NCBI GenBank assembly: GCA_035610365.1
Contig: CM069432.1
Coordinates: 14,694,001-14,758,000, forward strand
Source of the DNA: Aquatica leii
Taxonomy: Eukaryota > Arthropoda > Insecta > Coleoptera > Lampyridae
Length of the DNA stretch: 64,000 bases
Reading direction: 5' to 3'
The notes under the pieces: generated by a model
Told to the model about the DNA's origin: nothing
Database searches by the model: none
Seen by the model: the letters and a program-made list of their open reading frames with translations, nothing else
Shown: positions 43,251-55,629 of the stretch, in pieces
Numbering within the stretch: the stretch's first letter is position 1
Layout: each line of letters begins with the position of its first letter
Translations under genes and position numbers: made by a program

Positions 43251-45716
43251 AATATTATAAATCATGTACTAAGTTACAAAGAAAGCAGACAGTAATGTTT
43301 ATTGATAGTTTCTTACTATGATTAACAAATTTGGCAGTAAATAGTTTATGCACTGCGTAATAAGACAATTATGAATAAACGAGAAACCTTGTGTTACAAG
43401 CAAACTTCGTCTGTTCACTGACCACTGTGTTTGTCGTTGCGTTCGCATGAATAGAGTTTTAAGTAATGCAGCATGAATATATTGAGTTACAGGTGAAAAA
43501 GGTGGTTACCTTGTTAATGTAGGAATATAAACCTTGTTCTCGACAAAATAGCAAATTGAGAGCCTTAGTAGAATTTGTTACGTGCTTTAAGCAGATAAGT
43601 GTATATAAATCGGGAGTTGAAATTGTAAAATGTGTAGTACGCCGCCACGTGTGGATCAAAATTTTTTACAAACTTTGAATAAATATCAGTCTCTAACAAA
43701 AATCGATATCAAACAGATTTTCTGGATATTGATTTCCGTAAGATGGATGTTTTCAGAAAAAATATCTGCATTTACCAATCAATTTTTTAACCGAAATGTA
43801 ATGCGGAAAACGGTCAAACGGAAAATAAAGTGCAAATTTAGTTCTCTGCCTTCCGACAAAAACATTTATCAGAGAAGTTAAAATTTATCCCTTAACACGA
43901 CCGTGATTGAAAAGTTGCATACCAGTCATCTTGAAATGCACCCAAAATAAAATTTAGGTAGACTTTTCTTAGATATTACAGCATGGTTTTTTTATGTTTG
44001 CTTTTTTAATTATTCTTTAAAACAATTTAAAGTTTTTCCAACACTTTTTTTTGCTTCTTTAGCTATTTTTGTTTTATTTTTTTTACGGCAAGTTTATAAG
44101 AGCAGTAAAATTTTTGCTTTTTTCAAAATTTGGTAAAACGACTAATTGAAAAAATTAATTTTTGTTTATCTAACGCATTGGTTTACTCTACGCTTTGAAA
44201 TAGAACATTAGTCATCAGCCGGTTATTTTTCTTTCCATGTTTTGAGCGCAGCTGAGATCACTTTCATCACAATTGTATATATTAGATAGTAAAAAAGTAT
44301 GGTTCACGGCTTGCATTTGTTTGGCGTTAGATCTTGACCGGCGCCAGAGGAACTCACCTTATAGTAACAATAATTAATAAAATAAAAATTTTAATCAAAA
44401 AGCCCTTTGATTCCTAACTAGTTATTTACTGTTTTTGTTTTCCCCATTATAATGAGATTTTTTTACTTTTCTGGCCATGCTAACTTTTGTCGAATTTAGA
44501 ACAGTTTTGTCTGAAAGTTTTTTGTATTTTAGTTTTTATTATAGCCTAAGGTACTTCTTTTTGTGTTATGCTATCTTCGTTTTGTGTGTCTGCCAGATTT
44601 GTAGTTCTCCTTGGAGAAAGTTCGTACTTCGAGGTGATAATATTTAATTGTCTTTTCTTGTTGACAACTTTTCCCAAAATTTTTTTTGTTCTCTGTATAA
44701 ATTACTTTTTATTTGAGAAAATATTTTTTTCTAATTTTTCTATGGTTTTTAATTGTTTTTACAAACTTTTTTTGTAATGGGTCTCGTTGGTAACAACTAC
44801 GTTAACACGGTTAGTTAGGATGTAGGTGAGTAAACTATAAAAAAAAGAAAAATAGACACCCCTTCTGCTCCTCCTTCAAGAGTTTGCCTGAACCCAGTAC
44901 AAAGCGAAGACGATAGAGCAAACAAAAGCGACCATGAACAACGTAACAAGCGTCTATATATTTCTGTACAACAATAACATGTACTATTACTGAGTTTATT
45001 TTAACAGAAGTCAATTTTTTGTTATAGAAAAATAACAATTTAAAGACTTTAATAGAAATTAGAATTATGAGCAATTACCCCAAACTATAAACTTAATCGA
45101 TTAACTTGTAATAAAAAATACAGTGACGGAATAAAGAACGTATAATAAAAAGTAAAAAATATATTTAATGAATGCAAAATAATAATTTGACCACGGCAAG
45201 CAATCGTAAGCACATACCTCTGGGTGATGGGTTGAATTCAAGTAAATACAAAGATGTGAACTCCTTAAATTTATTAATTATAACTTAATATACTATTTAC
45301 ATTAAAGAACAATATTTGAATTAAACATATTAGAAATAAAACAGGATTTAAAATAAAATATTAGGACGCCAACCACCTATTGGTGATGAATAAAAAGCGT
45401 AAAATCTTACATCTAATTATTAATTGATATTAAATGCAAATGTCGTAAACGTTTGATTTGTTATGAGTGAAAAGTTTAAATAACACAATTTAATTATTTG
45501 AAGATAAAATGCAGTATCTTAATTTTAGTTGACTCACCATGTTCAATATAACGTTATCGGATATCTTCTATTTTTAGCACATACTTGCTTGACGTGATAA
45601 GATTCTTCAACAGGAATATAACCAAAGCATAATAAACTTCAATAACTGATAATCCATTAATTAAACGACAAATCCAAAAATGAAAGATCCAGTTAGAAAC
45701 GAAATACCAGAAAATA
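43251..45716. other. AT-rich spacer
   Basis: About 2.5 kb. Open frames at 43459-43659 (-), 43630-43881 (+) and 44568-44777 (+) have no recognisable motif and biased Phe/Lys composition, so I do not call them genes. A GC-richer patch at 44320-44360 is unexplained. Confidence 0.45.
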
Positions 45717-45830
45717 AAAAGATCCAGAATAAAAATCCAATAAACGAAAAGATCCAATAAAAAGAAAAATCCAATAAAAAGAAAGATCCAATAAAAAGAA
45801 AGATACAAATAAAAAGACCCTAAATATAAA
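45717..45830. repeat. Short tandem repeat, about 17-bp unit
   Basis: Five to six degenerate copies of a unit like GATCCAATAAAAAGAAA. The open frame on the minus strand here (Phe/Trp/Leu-rich, YWIF repeats) is a by-product of the repeat. Confidence 0.8.
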
Positions 45831-47927
45831 TAATTAGAATGGTTTTTTAAATGACATCATATACTTACGTTACAATTAGCAACGGTCTTCAAAATAAATT
45901 CCTTTGTCTTAACTATTGCGCAACATTGTGAAGTCACTAAAAATGTTGAATTCAATAGAAAAATTATATCAGAATAAAGGTAAACTCACCATTAATTAGA
46001 TGGAATGAATGAAAATTAAATTACATGCGTTTTTACGCCAGAATCAAGAAAATTTGACTTCCCCGCATCACTACGACACGCACGCCAAGGGTGGCCCCAG
46101 CGGAAGTACAAGCTTTCAGCTACACTCAAGTCGGTTAAAACAACTCGACGTTGCCAAACTGAATAAATTTACGTGCAATATTAGCTGCAAAAAATAAACG
46201 AATGTAAAATTGAATTTTAATTGTAATGAATTCAAACGGGACGTTACAAACTATTTAACTTACAGTCACATTAAAAGTGACACATTAAAAATCAGCAAAT
46301 ATAATTTAGAACAGCGCTTAAAGAAAAACAGTATTAAAAACCTACCTTACCGAATTTTTTTGTTAGCGAGTAATAAACGCTGACCACTTCTTATGTGTTT
46401 GTAGACTTACATGAACGTAGTAATTAAGACGTTGTTTGCTTAAATTTGGTTTTGATTAACTCAAAACGATCAAAGAAATTTGGGGTTGTTACGTCAGCGT
46501 ACATACGACAGCTGCGCTACATAACGTTAACGATGTTTTAAATTTACTGAAAATAAAAGGATTTAGTATGATCTACGATTGATTTCATAATGGTTATAAA
46601 TTAGAAAAAATTATACGGTGACTTTATATTAAAATGCTCAAGGCTGAGCATAGTATTATAAGATACTAATAAATAATTTACACAATACAATACTTTGACT
46701 AAAGCCTAAGTACGCCATACAGGGATTCCACAATATAAGATGAGATCCACTTCCAGAGGTTATTCGAGCGTTTTGATAAATTAAACGATCACCGCAAAAT
46801 CAAATTTACAATTTACACAATTAAATATGCGGATGTTCACAGATTTTTAAATTAACAGTTTCACTGAGCATTTTATTAACACGTGCTGACTTTTTAGTTT
46901 GTCAGTCAAAACTCAAGTGCGTAGACGGTTACGGAAACAGAACAGAGCGCAAAACCACTATTGCCGACCGAGTTCAAACTGAGCAGAATTTATACAACGT
47001 TTAACGATTACATTAGTTATGATACTTCTTATTAAAATTATATGGTTTTTTTAATTTTTACCCTTATTTGTGGTCTATTTTTCAATACTGGTTTTATTGA
47101 ATTTTTTTAATTTATTTTGCATTTACACGTTTATTATTTCTCTTTACTATTGCACTGAATTGATTGATGTATGTTTTGTTTTATCATAGTTTTTAAATTC
47201 TCTGTTAGTAAATCCTTACCAATCATTAAAAAGTTGTAGTAGTAGCCTAATCAATTTTTCAAATGTATTTATTTGTTGTTTTAGTGTTATTTGTTCTTTT
47301 AGATTTTATTAACATTTTCTATTATTGATGGTTACATACAAAATTTAATAGTAGGGTTTCTTTATCATCCTTATTTAACTTTAATTAACAACTATTGGAT
47401 TTTTTATTCAAGGAGGGGCATAAAAAACTGCTCAGTTTTTAACACGCTTTTATTAGTTCGGGATGTATCCATGTAACGGAATCTTTGAGCTTAATTTTCA
47501 GCGGTTTCCAGGTGTTTGATTAACTTGAAACTTTGCATGCGTTTCACGGACCGATGACAATGCAATAATTCATTAAAAAGTTTTTATTATCCTAATTAGG
47601 ATCGTCAGGATTAATTGATTTCTTTAGGGATCCTCTGCATGAGAGTGACAAAGACAGAGCGCGTGAACTGCGCAGGTGTGCATCTCGACAAAGCCTATCG
47701 CGTTTAAATCGTTCCAGTGTATTTCACTATTACCACTTCGTGTCGGAGCAGGTAATTTGCGCGCCCGCTGCCTGCCTTGGATGTGATAGCTGTTTCTCAG
47801 ATTCCCTTCCCGAGAAATAAGGTCTTACTGTCGATAACTACTGTTTCCAATACGTTTTTAGTTCGTAAGATATTTCATAATCACATGTCCGCAAAAATTG
47901 ATTATTGATAAATCGAATTAAAATACG
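45831..47927. other. AT-rich spacer with one GC-richer block
   Basis: No coding signal. At 47405-47600 a block with ACACGCTTTTATTAGTTCGG shares a core with the tandem dimer at 47928-48065. The 47630-47830 patch is GC-richer and unassigned, as is the 62-codon ORF at 46009-46197. Confidence 0.4.
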
Positions 47928-48065
47928 GAAAATAAATGATAGCTTAGAAAATTGAAAAAACACGCTTTTATAGGTACCCGAACTAAAAAATAGAAAATAA
48001 ATAATAGTTTAAAAAAACTAAAAAAACACGCTTTTATAAATAACCGAACTAAAAAGAAGAAAATA
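47928..48065. repeat. Tandem dimer of a 66-bp unit
   Basis: Two adjacent copies share AAAACACGCTTTTATA, then a variable ACCGAACTAAAAA, then GAAAATAA. The core ACACGCTTTTAT also occurs at 47440 upstream, outside the dimer. Confidence 0.7.
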
Positions 48066-48120
48066 ATTTATAATTACAAACACAATTATTAAATTCAGAG
48101 CAATAATATATAATTATAAA

Positions 48121-48617
48121 CAAAATCATTAAATTCAGAGTTAAAAGCGTGGGGTGCATCTATAATCATTGTTACAATTATTCTAAAGGCAGCTATCAAT
48201 AAGGGGAGAGTTATGAAAATATAGAAAAATCCTACAAACAACAGTTTCACTGTATAATGTCTCGCCAAGTACATGTTAAACTATTGTTACAAACAATGAT
48301 AAATTTATTTCTGTGAACACAAAATATAAAAAAATAAAAACCTCTGATCTTTACAAAAAGAATTATTAGATTTAACAAAAACAGTGCAGCTGTAGAATAT
48401 CTCGTCACTTATGTATTCAAACGTCGTGTTTAGTGACAGTATTATGTATGTATATCAGTCAAATGACAAATTGACAGCAATAGTCGAACTGAATACATGT
48501 TAAAACAATGATTGATATAATTAATTACAAAAAAAAAGAAATAACAGATACTTGGCGCGAAAGACTACCGTGTATCCGGATGCACCCCACGCTTTTACTC
48601 TGAATTTAGTGATTTTG
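48121..48617. repeat. Inverted-repeat element, 39-bp arms
   Basis: Left arm 48121-48160 (CAAAATCATTAAATTCAGAG then AAAGCGTGGGGTGCATC) and right arm 48580-48617 are inverted repeats with about two differences. An extra copy of the outer half of the arm (ATTAAATTCAGAG) stands at 48088-48100. The interior of about 420 bp is noncoding. This fits a nonautonomous DNA transposon; target duplication not resolved. Confidence 0.65.
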
Positions 48618-50399
48618 TCTTGTAAATAGTATTAGTGTTATACATTATTATTTTGATGTTATCTGTTTTTAAGATCGGAATTAATCTTTTTGTTAGGTTT
48701 GGGACATTTATGATTTTTGTGTACATAATATTATTAGTGTTAGAGTTAGGTTTAAGATTAGTCGTAGTTAGATTTACAGATGGTGAAGTATTAGTAGCTG
48801 TGTTAGTGTATGTTAATAATTACTATATTATTAGGATAGTTATTATTTTTTAGTATCTGCTTTAAAGTTTTTTGCATAGAATTGTGGACTACTTAAAAAT
48901 AACATTTTATTTTTCATATCCTTGATGATATTAACCTTTTGATGATGTGGGTGTTTGGATAAATAATTGATAAATAATTGTGAAACTTGGTAATTTCTTA
49001 TTAGCACATGCTACCTTCCAACTTTAAAGCCGCCCAATCTTCCAACAATTTAAAACAAACCAAGATGCGGTTCTTTGCTAACAATACATCTTAAAAATAA
49101 TTATTAAGAAAGATACCACCGTTGATTTTTTTAAATGTTTCAAACAAATTCTTTTTACTAAATTTGAAGACTTTAGATAAACACATCTATCAAATAGAAA
49201 TGATTACTAATATATATTTTTATAGGTTATATTGTTAGGTCATGGTTAAATAACATTAATATAAAAAAGTACAAAAATTCTGTTTTCTGTTAGTATTGTT
49301 TACTAAGTAATAAAATTATTATTATTGTATATATTGTTATGTGTAATTGTAAAATTAACATTATTTGTCTCTATTGTATTTAGATTTGGTACGTATTTGT
49401 TTTTGCACAGGATTAATTAAACATACCATGTATGTTAATCTATTGCTAATTGTGCTACTACGTAATTAACATTGAATTTAGATATTTTTAGTGTACTTGT
49501 TTACTGTATATACACAAACACAGTTAAATCAATAGACATTATATTACTTAAACCGTGTCTTTGATGCTTTACGTTAACACCTACAGCGTGGTTCTCTGTG
49601 CATTCGTTTGTCACTAAATACATCTTATTAAACTGAAAATTAAAAATAATAATTTCCTAGATAAAACTATTTATGTCTAAGAATTTTTATGTTTTTTTAT
49701 GATTTATTTAATTCTACCTAAGACGTGTGTTATAAACAGGTTAGATTGTATTGACTCTATTAGACAAACAAAACAAAGACTACAAATTTACTGATTTAAC
49801 ACAAATGTTAGTATTACTATTAAACAAATCTGACTAATAAGAAGTGTTATTTGTATTTTAAGTTTAGTATTATTTTGGAACATCGATAAAATTTGAGACG
49901 ATTTAAGAAACCAATAGAATATTCTAGTCGAAGATAAGGCAAAAGTATAACAAGTAAACCAAAGAAATTGACTTTAATCTTAAAGAGAATTCACCAGTGT
50001 TATATCAATAAACAAATGCATATTCAGTGAAATTACGCTAGTGTCGTTAGATATAATTTTTAAGTGTATTGTGTTTTAGTTTAGTAAAATAGTCATATTT
50101 ACAATCGTGTAAATAGTTCATAATTAATGAAATTTTAAGTTTGCAACATTATAATTGTTAGCTTACCGTTACTTTTTCTCTGCGTTGATTTTTTTTTGCT
50201 CAAACATTTATGTAGCTGTTTGGTATATGCAAAAATCTTAAACCAATCAGAGAATGTTTACATAATAAGTTTTGCACAGTAGCAAATTTTTTAGCAATTT
50301 TTGTTGAATTTTTAAATGAAAAAGTTTATTAATAAGAACACGTAATCTCAAATTTTTATGGTCGCTCATATGTATGCAATTTAAGGCGGTTACATCTTG
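48618..50399. other. AT-rich spacer
   Basis: No coding signal. The 72-codon ORF at 48635-48853 is a Val/Ile/Leu/Tyr string from AT-rich DNA. Confidence 0.5.
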
Positions 50400-50874
50400 T
50401 ATTATATGGTTATTATTTGTCATAGTAGTCTATTTAGTTTATTGTACTTGTATCTGGGCGCTGCCAGGTCTATTTATGTTGCATTTTCTTTTTATAGGAA
50501 GTATTCAATATATTTGACTGCTGTTCTTCTACAAAACTTACTAGTATATGACCTCTGCCGTTACGTTCCTCAATTCTGTCAGGTTCTACGGAGTTCTTTT
50601 TTCCTGTTTTTTCCAACCTTTGCATTAGAATCACCTATTGTCACATAGTATTTTGTTCTATTTTTTTAATAGTTTTTTTGTATATTGTCGTAGAACCCTT
50701 TGATTTCATCGTCTGGATGTGTACTTTATAAGCATATGCTTCCCGTTTAAGTTCTTCCACGTTAGTATTTATCAATATTATTTGCCAGTACAAGGAATAA
50801 GGAAATAAACATTTTGGTTTAAAAAAAAAAGATAAGACATTGTTATACAACACCGTAAATCTTATACAGCCCAA
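50400..50874 (-). pseudogene. LINE endonuclease fragment
   Basis: Minus-strand pieces in several frames: VEELKREAYAYKVH (50770), IGDSNAKVGKNRKKE (about 50635, the GDFNA motif with Phe to Ser), RNGRGHILVSFVEEQQSN (about 50550) with NTSYKKKMQHK, and TWQRPD-ID (about 50440). This is the C-terminal half of an endonuclease domain of an RTE- or Jockey-type LINE. No RT follows, so it is an isolated scrap. Confidence 0.65.
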
Positions 50875-51213
50875 TGCTTCTCCATGTTTTTAGCTTAATA
50901 AAAGTGGTTAAGTCTTATGGTAACGCCAGGAAAACATTGAAAATGGCAAGGTTGATGCCGATTCAAACTCGCAGCTAACAGTAGACTGATTTAAATTTGA
51001 CTTTTATCACTTCAAACATTGGAATGTGAACTGGACGTCGTTTGTTCGGCAGTAGTGCATAAAATATCGGATGCACGCTTTCAAGTTTTTGTACGATAAT
51101 GACATACACATGACTAAACAACTTTGGTAAAATGGAAAAGGTTTCATTGATAAACCATGTTTGTGACATTATTAAATGCTGGAGCTAAGTTTCTCTACCT
51201 AATATTAAAATTA

Positions 51214-51349
51214 CCCAAACAACACATTGGTACAAAAAACGTCTAAATGTCCGTCTAATAAACGTTAATAACGCGTTTAAAAACGTTTTAATGTCTAATA
51301 AACGTCTATTAGACATTTAGACGTTTTTTATACCAATGTGTTGCTTGGG
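51214..51349. mobile_element. 136-bp hairpin MITE
   Basis: A near-perfect fold-back: arms begin CCCAA(A/G)CAACACATTGGTA and continue AAAAAACGTCTAAATGTC, meeting around a short centre with further CGTCTAATAAACGT copies. TA flanks each end (51212-51213, 51350-51351), which fits a Tc1/mariner-mobilised MITE. Noncoding. Confidence 0.85.
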
Positions 51350-51351
51350 TA

Positions 51352-52818
51352 TGTTTTTTAGTCAACTATCACATAACAAAACATTTTCTAATTAGCATTT
51401 ATTAAAATATTAGCAATGAAATACTTAAAGAAAGCATTGTTGCTATGTTTTTTTTAAATTCCTTAATAATATCATGTTGATTATTCAATATCTACCAATA
51501 ACATTTCCGTAGGATAAATTAATTTGTCAAGTACAACCCTCGTTCAAACCGTTTACGAAGAAGCTATATTTTCATACCTATTAGATCGGACCTAATCACC
51601 AAATTATTTTTGAAATTTGAATTTTAAATTAGAATGTCAAAATTATGGAGATTACAATTTTAAGACGTTCTTTGAAATTACGGTTTGCGTCTGTCAAGAA
51701 TTAATAAATAGATGTCTGAATAAATTGTGACTAAATGTTAAGAATTACAATTAGAAAATTTGTTACAGTGGAAATCTTTATTTTATCTTTGTTAACGATA
51801 TTAAAGTAGATTTAGTAAATGCTGTCTTTAATCCAAATGGAAACTTTTAAATAAAGTTTTGTATAAAAAAAAAGTAATAATAATAATAAGAAAGTAGTAA
51901 TTTTGCTTTTAACAACTAAGTTAAAGTAATAAAACGTTTTTATAAAAGAATAATGCAGCATGCAACATAGAGAAAATCTAAAAAACGACTGTAATTCCGG
52001 CGTTGAACACGTAATTTAGTGTTATTGGACAATAGAAGTTGGTCAAATGTGAATGTTTGTAACTCTAGTTGAAACTACGAAGAGAGTTTAACTATTATTG
52101 CTCGGGGAAGCGATGCTTTCTTACTGTTTTAATCAAAATGGATTCCAAATATCTTTAATAATAACTACCATTTGAATTCGTAACTACAAAAACGACATTG
52201 TAATGTATTTAGTTTAAAAGTAATTTATAAGAACTTTAATTTCCTGAATAATGACGTTTGATCAAGCAAGGATCTCATTTTAACATTATAAAAAGCATTT
52301 TCTTACAAAAACAGGGTTTAATTAAAAAAAAAAGTGAATTTTAAAATTTTTATATTGTTTAGATAACTTTAGACACATAGTAAAATTACACTATGAGATG
52401 GCTCTGCCATCAAACACTTTTGAATTATAACTGATTTTGTAACTATTAAATATAATTGTTGTATAAAATAAAATTGAAACTGTACAGTCCACTATATTCA
52501 AATGTAATCTTTACACTCCAACATTAATTGGAAAGCTGGCTAACGCTTATTAATTTCTTGGGTCAAAGGGATTTCACTATATTTTCCACTGTGTAGAATA
52601 AATTATACTAAATTGTACTAAATCTTATTTAACTATGCTACATTTAACTAACTAATATACGTTTCAAATTTATAATAACATACATTGACAATTTTTATGT
52701 AATTTATTTTAATCTAATTACACCTAACTGTATATAATATGATATTTATAAAATAGTGCCACTTTTAATTTATATTTTATAATAACACTAATCAAAACAG
52801 TATCTAATGGCTTTGGGT
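51352..52818. other. AT-rich spacer
   Basis: No coding signal. It ends at the TA that flanks the next transposon. Confidence 0.5.
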
Positions 52819-53221
52819 TAAAGTTCTTGCCATAAGAGAAGATCCCTACGTCATTACCTACTGATGTAAGAAATAACATACCGACTATTATATAAGCAAG
52901 ACATACACTATGTCTAAAACAAAGATGGAAGATTGATTGCATGCGTTATGAATAAAGTTATTCAATTGACTTCAATCAAGTTGACGTTTTGTCAAACACG
53001 GTTTGCTGTCATTTACGATTCGTTTTGTATCTTTGGTTATTATTATTATTTTGCATTATTTTATTTCAAACTGTTCTTTTTCGAACAAAAACATGTCGAG
53101 TTTTATACAAGGTAAAACATTACGCTTTCAGTCTCGCCAAATGGTGGTTAATTTACTTGCATACTTTCAACAAGAAAATGATAATGGGGGTGTTTTGATC
53201 CCATTAACGTCTGTTCAAGAG

Positions 53222-53272
53222 GTAAGCTAAAGAAAGAAATGATTAACTTGCATTACAATACATTATTTACAG
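53222..53272 (+). other. Intron 1 of the Tc1/IS630-type transposase
   Basis: A 51-bp segment starting gtaagc and ending ttatttacag between codons for E and R in the helix-turn-helix region. Flanking frames are continuous once it is removed. Confidence 0.75.
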
Positions 53273-53456
53273 AGAATTTCAACTGCATTGGGCATGAGCT
53301 TACCTTCTGTTAAACGGATAAAGTCTGAACACAAATTGAATCCAGTGTTATCTAGTACTGAAAAGAAAAGCTCACGAAAGAAGTCAAAAACTGTCGACTT
53401 GCCAGAATCTTCATAAATGACTATAAGAAACACGTTGTATACGATGTACACAAACA

Positions 53457-53511
53457 GTAAGTTCTGATGAAATCAACCTTCATAATCTTTCTAAAAACTA
53501 ACTTTTTCTAG
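53457..53511 (+). other. Intron 2 of the Tc1/IS630-type transposase
   Basis: A 55-bp segment gtaagt...actttttctag that splits a Lys codon (A|AA). Removal joins MYTN to KHHVTVNSL in frame. Confidence 0.75.
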
Positions 53512-54738
53512 AACACCATGTGACTGTGAATTCCCTAAACAGCAAACTCAAACATAAACATGTTTTGTTAAGTGATCGCACTTTAAATAGAACTCTGCAT
53601 AAAATTGGCTTTAAATTCAAGAAAGACGATCACAGTAGATCTTTAATAGAGACATTACATAAAGCCTTTATGAGGATTAAATTTCTAAAACGTTACATAG
53701 AAAATCTAAACTCAGAATTTCCACGTGAAGTAGTTTTTATGGATGAAACTTGGAGATTTGCTAAAGAAAGTATGGGGAGATCGTGACAAGATGATAATTT
53801 AAAAAGCGTACGTAAACCTTAGGGCTACAATGGAAAACGATTTATTGTCGTACATGCCGGTACAAAATCTGGATTTATAAAGAATGCTTTGTTATTGAAG
53901 ATATGAATGGTGAAACGTTTAAAAAATGGATTGTAGAACGTTTACTTAATAATCATATCATTCCATGTTACTAGAAAAGATGCCTTCATCAAGTTGGAAC
54001 AAATGTGATTTAGTTTCTTGGCTAAACAAAAATAATATTTCGTAGGATGCTAACATGTTCAAAAGTGAATTACTTGACATAGCTATACAGCACAAGAAAG
54101 AAAAGAAATATGAAGTGGACAAATTGTTACAACATGGACATGAAGTGCTACGACTACCACCCTATCATTGTGAGTTTAATCAAATCGAATTAATATGGGC
54201 CCATACAGTCATATTACATTAAACACATTGGTAGGGATGGGTATGGAGATGAAAAAGTAATTTCAATGTGGAACGAAGCACTACAACAATGTACTTCCAA
54301 AGTATGGGAAAAGTGTGTAATTCATAAAGAAAAACTAATACAACAGTGATATAACCGAGAAAAGTTTTGAGACATTATAGTGGAACCTTTAATAATTAAT
54401 GTTGGTTTAAACAATTCAACATTTTTATAAAACCAATTGTTACTCAAGATGTTTTACTTTAATAAATATAATTAATCGAACATAAACAAATTGCAGTCGT
54501 TTTTAATAATATTTATTTTAATATTAGTAATCTCAAATTAAGCGAAAATTAATTTTAAAGGTTAAACGTGTTGTGACAGCAAAATTAAAATTCTTATAGG
54601 TACTAACTAACCAGGATAGCCAACACTGAATTTTTAATTGTAACTAATAAACTAACACTTAATTTGACTAGTGCGTTAATCTTGATTCATATGAATACGA
54701 TGATGACGTAAGGCTCTTCTCTTATGGCAAGAACTTTA

Positions 54739-55486
54739 CAAACGAGTAAATTACTACTCTTGTAAAATTGTTGTCATATCCACTGAAAGCAACGAACCAA
54801 TGTATTACGTGATTCTGATTAATACAATAGTAATTTAATTTTTTTTTGTTTTTAATGTAATTGAAATATTGGAAAGTACTTTCACAAAATTTTAGGCACA
54901 ATAAAAATTTTTATTTCTTACAGATGAAAAAAAAAACAACAAGAAAAGCTCTAAGTAGTTGCAAATCAAGAGAGGTTTTCGAATTATTATTTTCTTCTCT
55001 AATTTGCGAAAGGATTGCGTACTTATTATACGTAGTAGTTTGGGAAAGTTGATTGGGAGTTTTTTATGTTTGCAATTATAGGTTTCTGAAAAAATGATTC
55101 TTGATCATCTTGGAATTAAAGTAATAAAGCATGTTATTTATAAATATCAATTCCATTTGCAACAAATCGAACGTGTGCGCCAGTTATTCCCAAAGTAGTC
55201 TATATCGACCCCCAGGGGTCTATGACAACCTACAAGGGGACTACGTCAGCGAAAAAAAAATTGAGGTTCCATGAAATGAAAATGGGGGTCCACGATAGTG
55301 GATCTCAACATACACTGATAGTACCTATTTTCTTACATTATACTATCTTATATAATATAAAGACTAGCAAGCGGTCCTTATTTAAATTTAAAAAAAAATT
55401 CTTTTATTTGACAAGGCATCACATCATTTTGTTAGATACCTTAAGGAACTAATCAAGTAATTTTTTCACAATTTTAAAATAATATG
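54739..55486. other. AT-rich spacer
   Basis: No coding signal. The GC-richer strip at 55200-55310 (CGACCCCCAGGGGTC, a near-palindrome) may be an old DNA transposon edge. Confidence 0.4.
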
Positions 55487-55629
55487 TAGGGGTTGCTACC
55501 AAGGTTTGAATTTTACAAAAAACACTATACATTAATTGGAAAATTTTATTTATTGATCCGGACATTTAGTATGCAAAATTATTGTTACTATAACAAAAAA
55601 ATACCTTGAAATATTAAAATCATGTATTA

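Larger units (their letters stand above)
53093..54349 (+). pseudogene. Tc1/IS630-type transposase with two small introns
   Basis: I chose the ATG at 53093 (MSSFIQGKTLRFQSRQMV) because the frame leads into the helix-turn-helix region (PLTSVQE / RISTALGMSLPSVKRIKSEH). Removing 53222-53272 (gtaagc...ttacag) and 53457-53511 (gtaagt...tttctag) joins the reading TSVQE-RISTALG and YTN-KHHVTVNSLNSKLK. The catalytic domain starts REVVFMDETW (first Asp, about 53745). After a TGA at 53784 the rest is frameshifted: GYNGKRFIVVHAG, TFKKWIVERLLNNHIIP, then a gap where the second Asp (MDNASYH-like) should be, ELLDIAIQHKKEKKYEVD, HEVLRLPPYHCEFNQIELIW (Glu) and KCVIHKEKLIQQ-stop. Dead copy. Confidence 0.82.
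52821..54736 (+). mobile_element. Tc1/IS630-type DNA transposon
   Basis: Inverted ends of about 35 bp: left AAGTTCTTGCCATAAGAGAA, then GA.CC.TACGTCATTA; the right end is the reverse complement with few changes (54700-54736). TA flanks both sides (52819-52820, 54737-54738). One transposase pseudogene with introns lies inside on the plus strand, with about 270 bp of leader and 390 bp of trailer. Confidence 0.88.

Noticed and set aside
43459-43881. Two ORFs of 66 and 83 codons in opposite orientations
   Set aside because: No recognisable motif, AT-driven composition and no neighbouring element to support them.
48635-48853. 72-codon hydrophobic ORF
   Set aside because: Val/Ile/Leu/Tyr string in AT-rich spacer; no start context, homologous motif or conserved neighbour.
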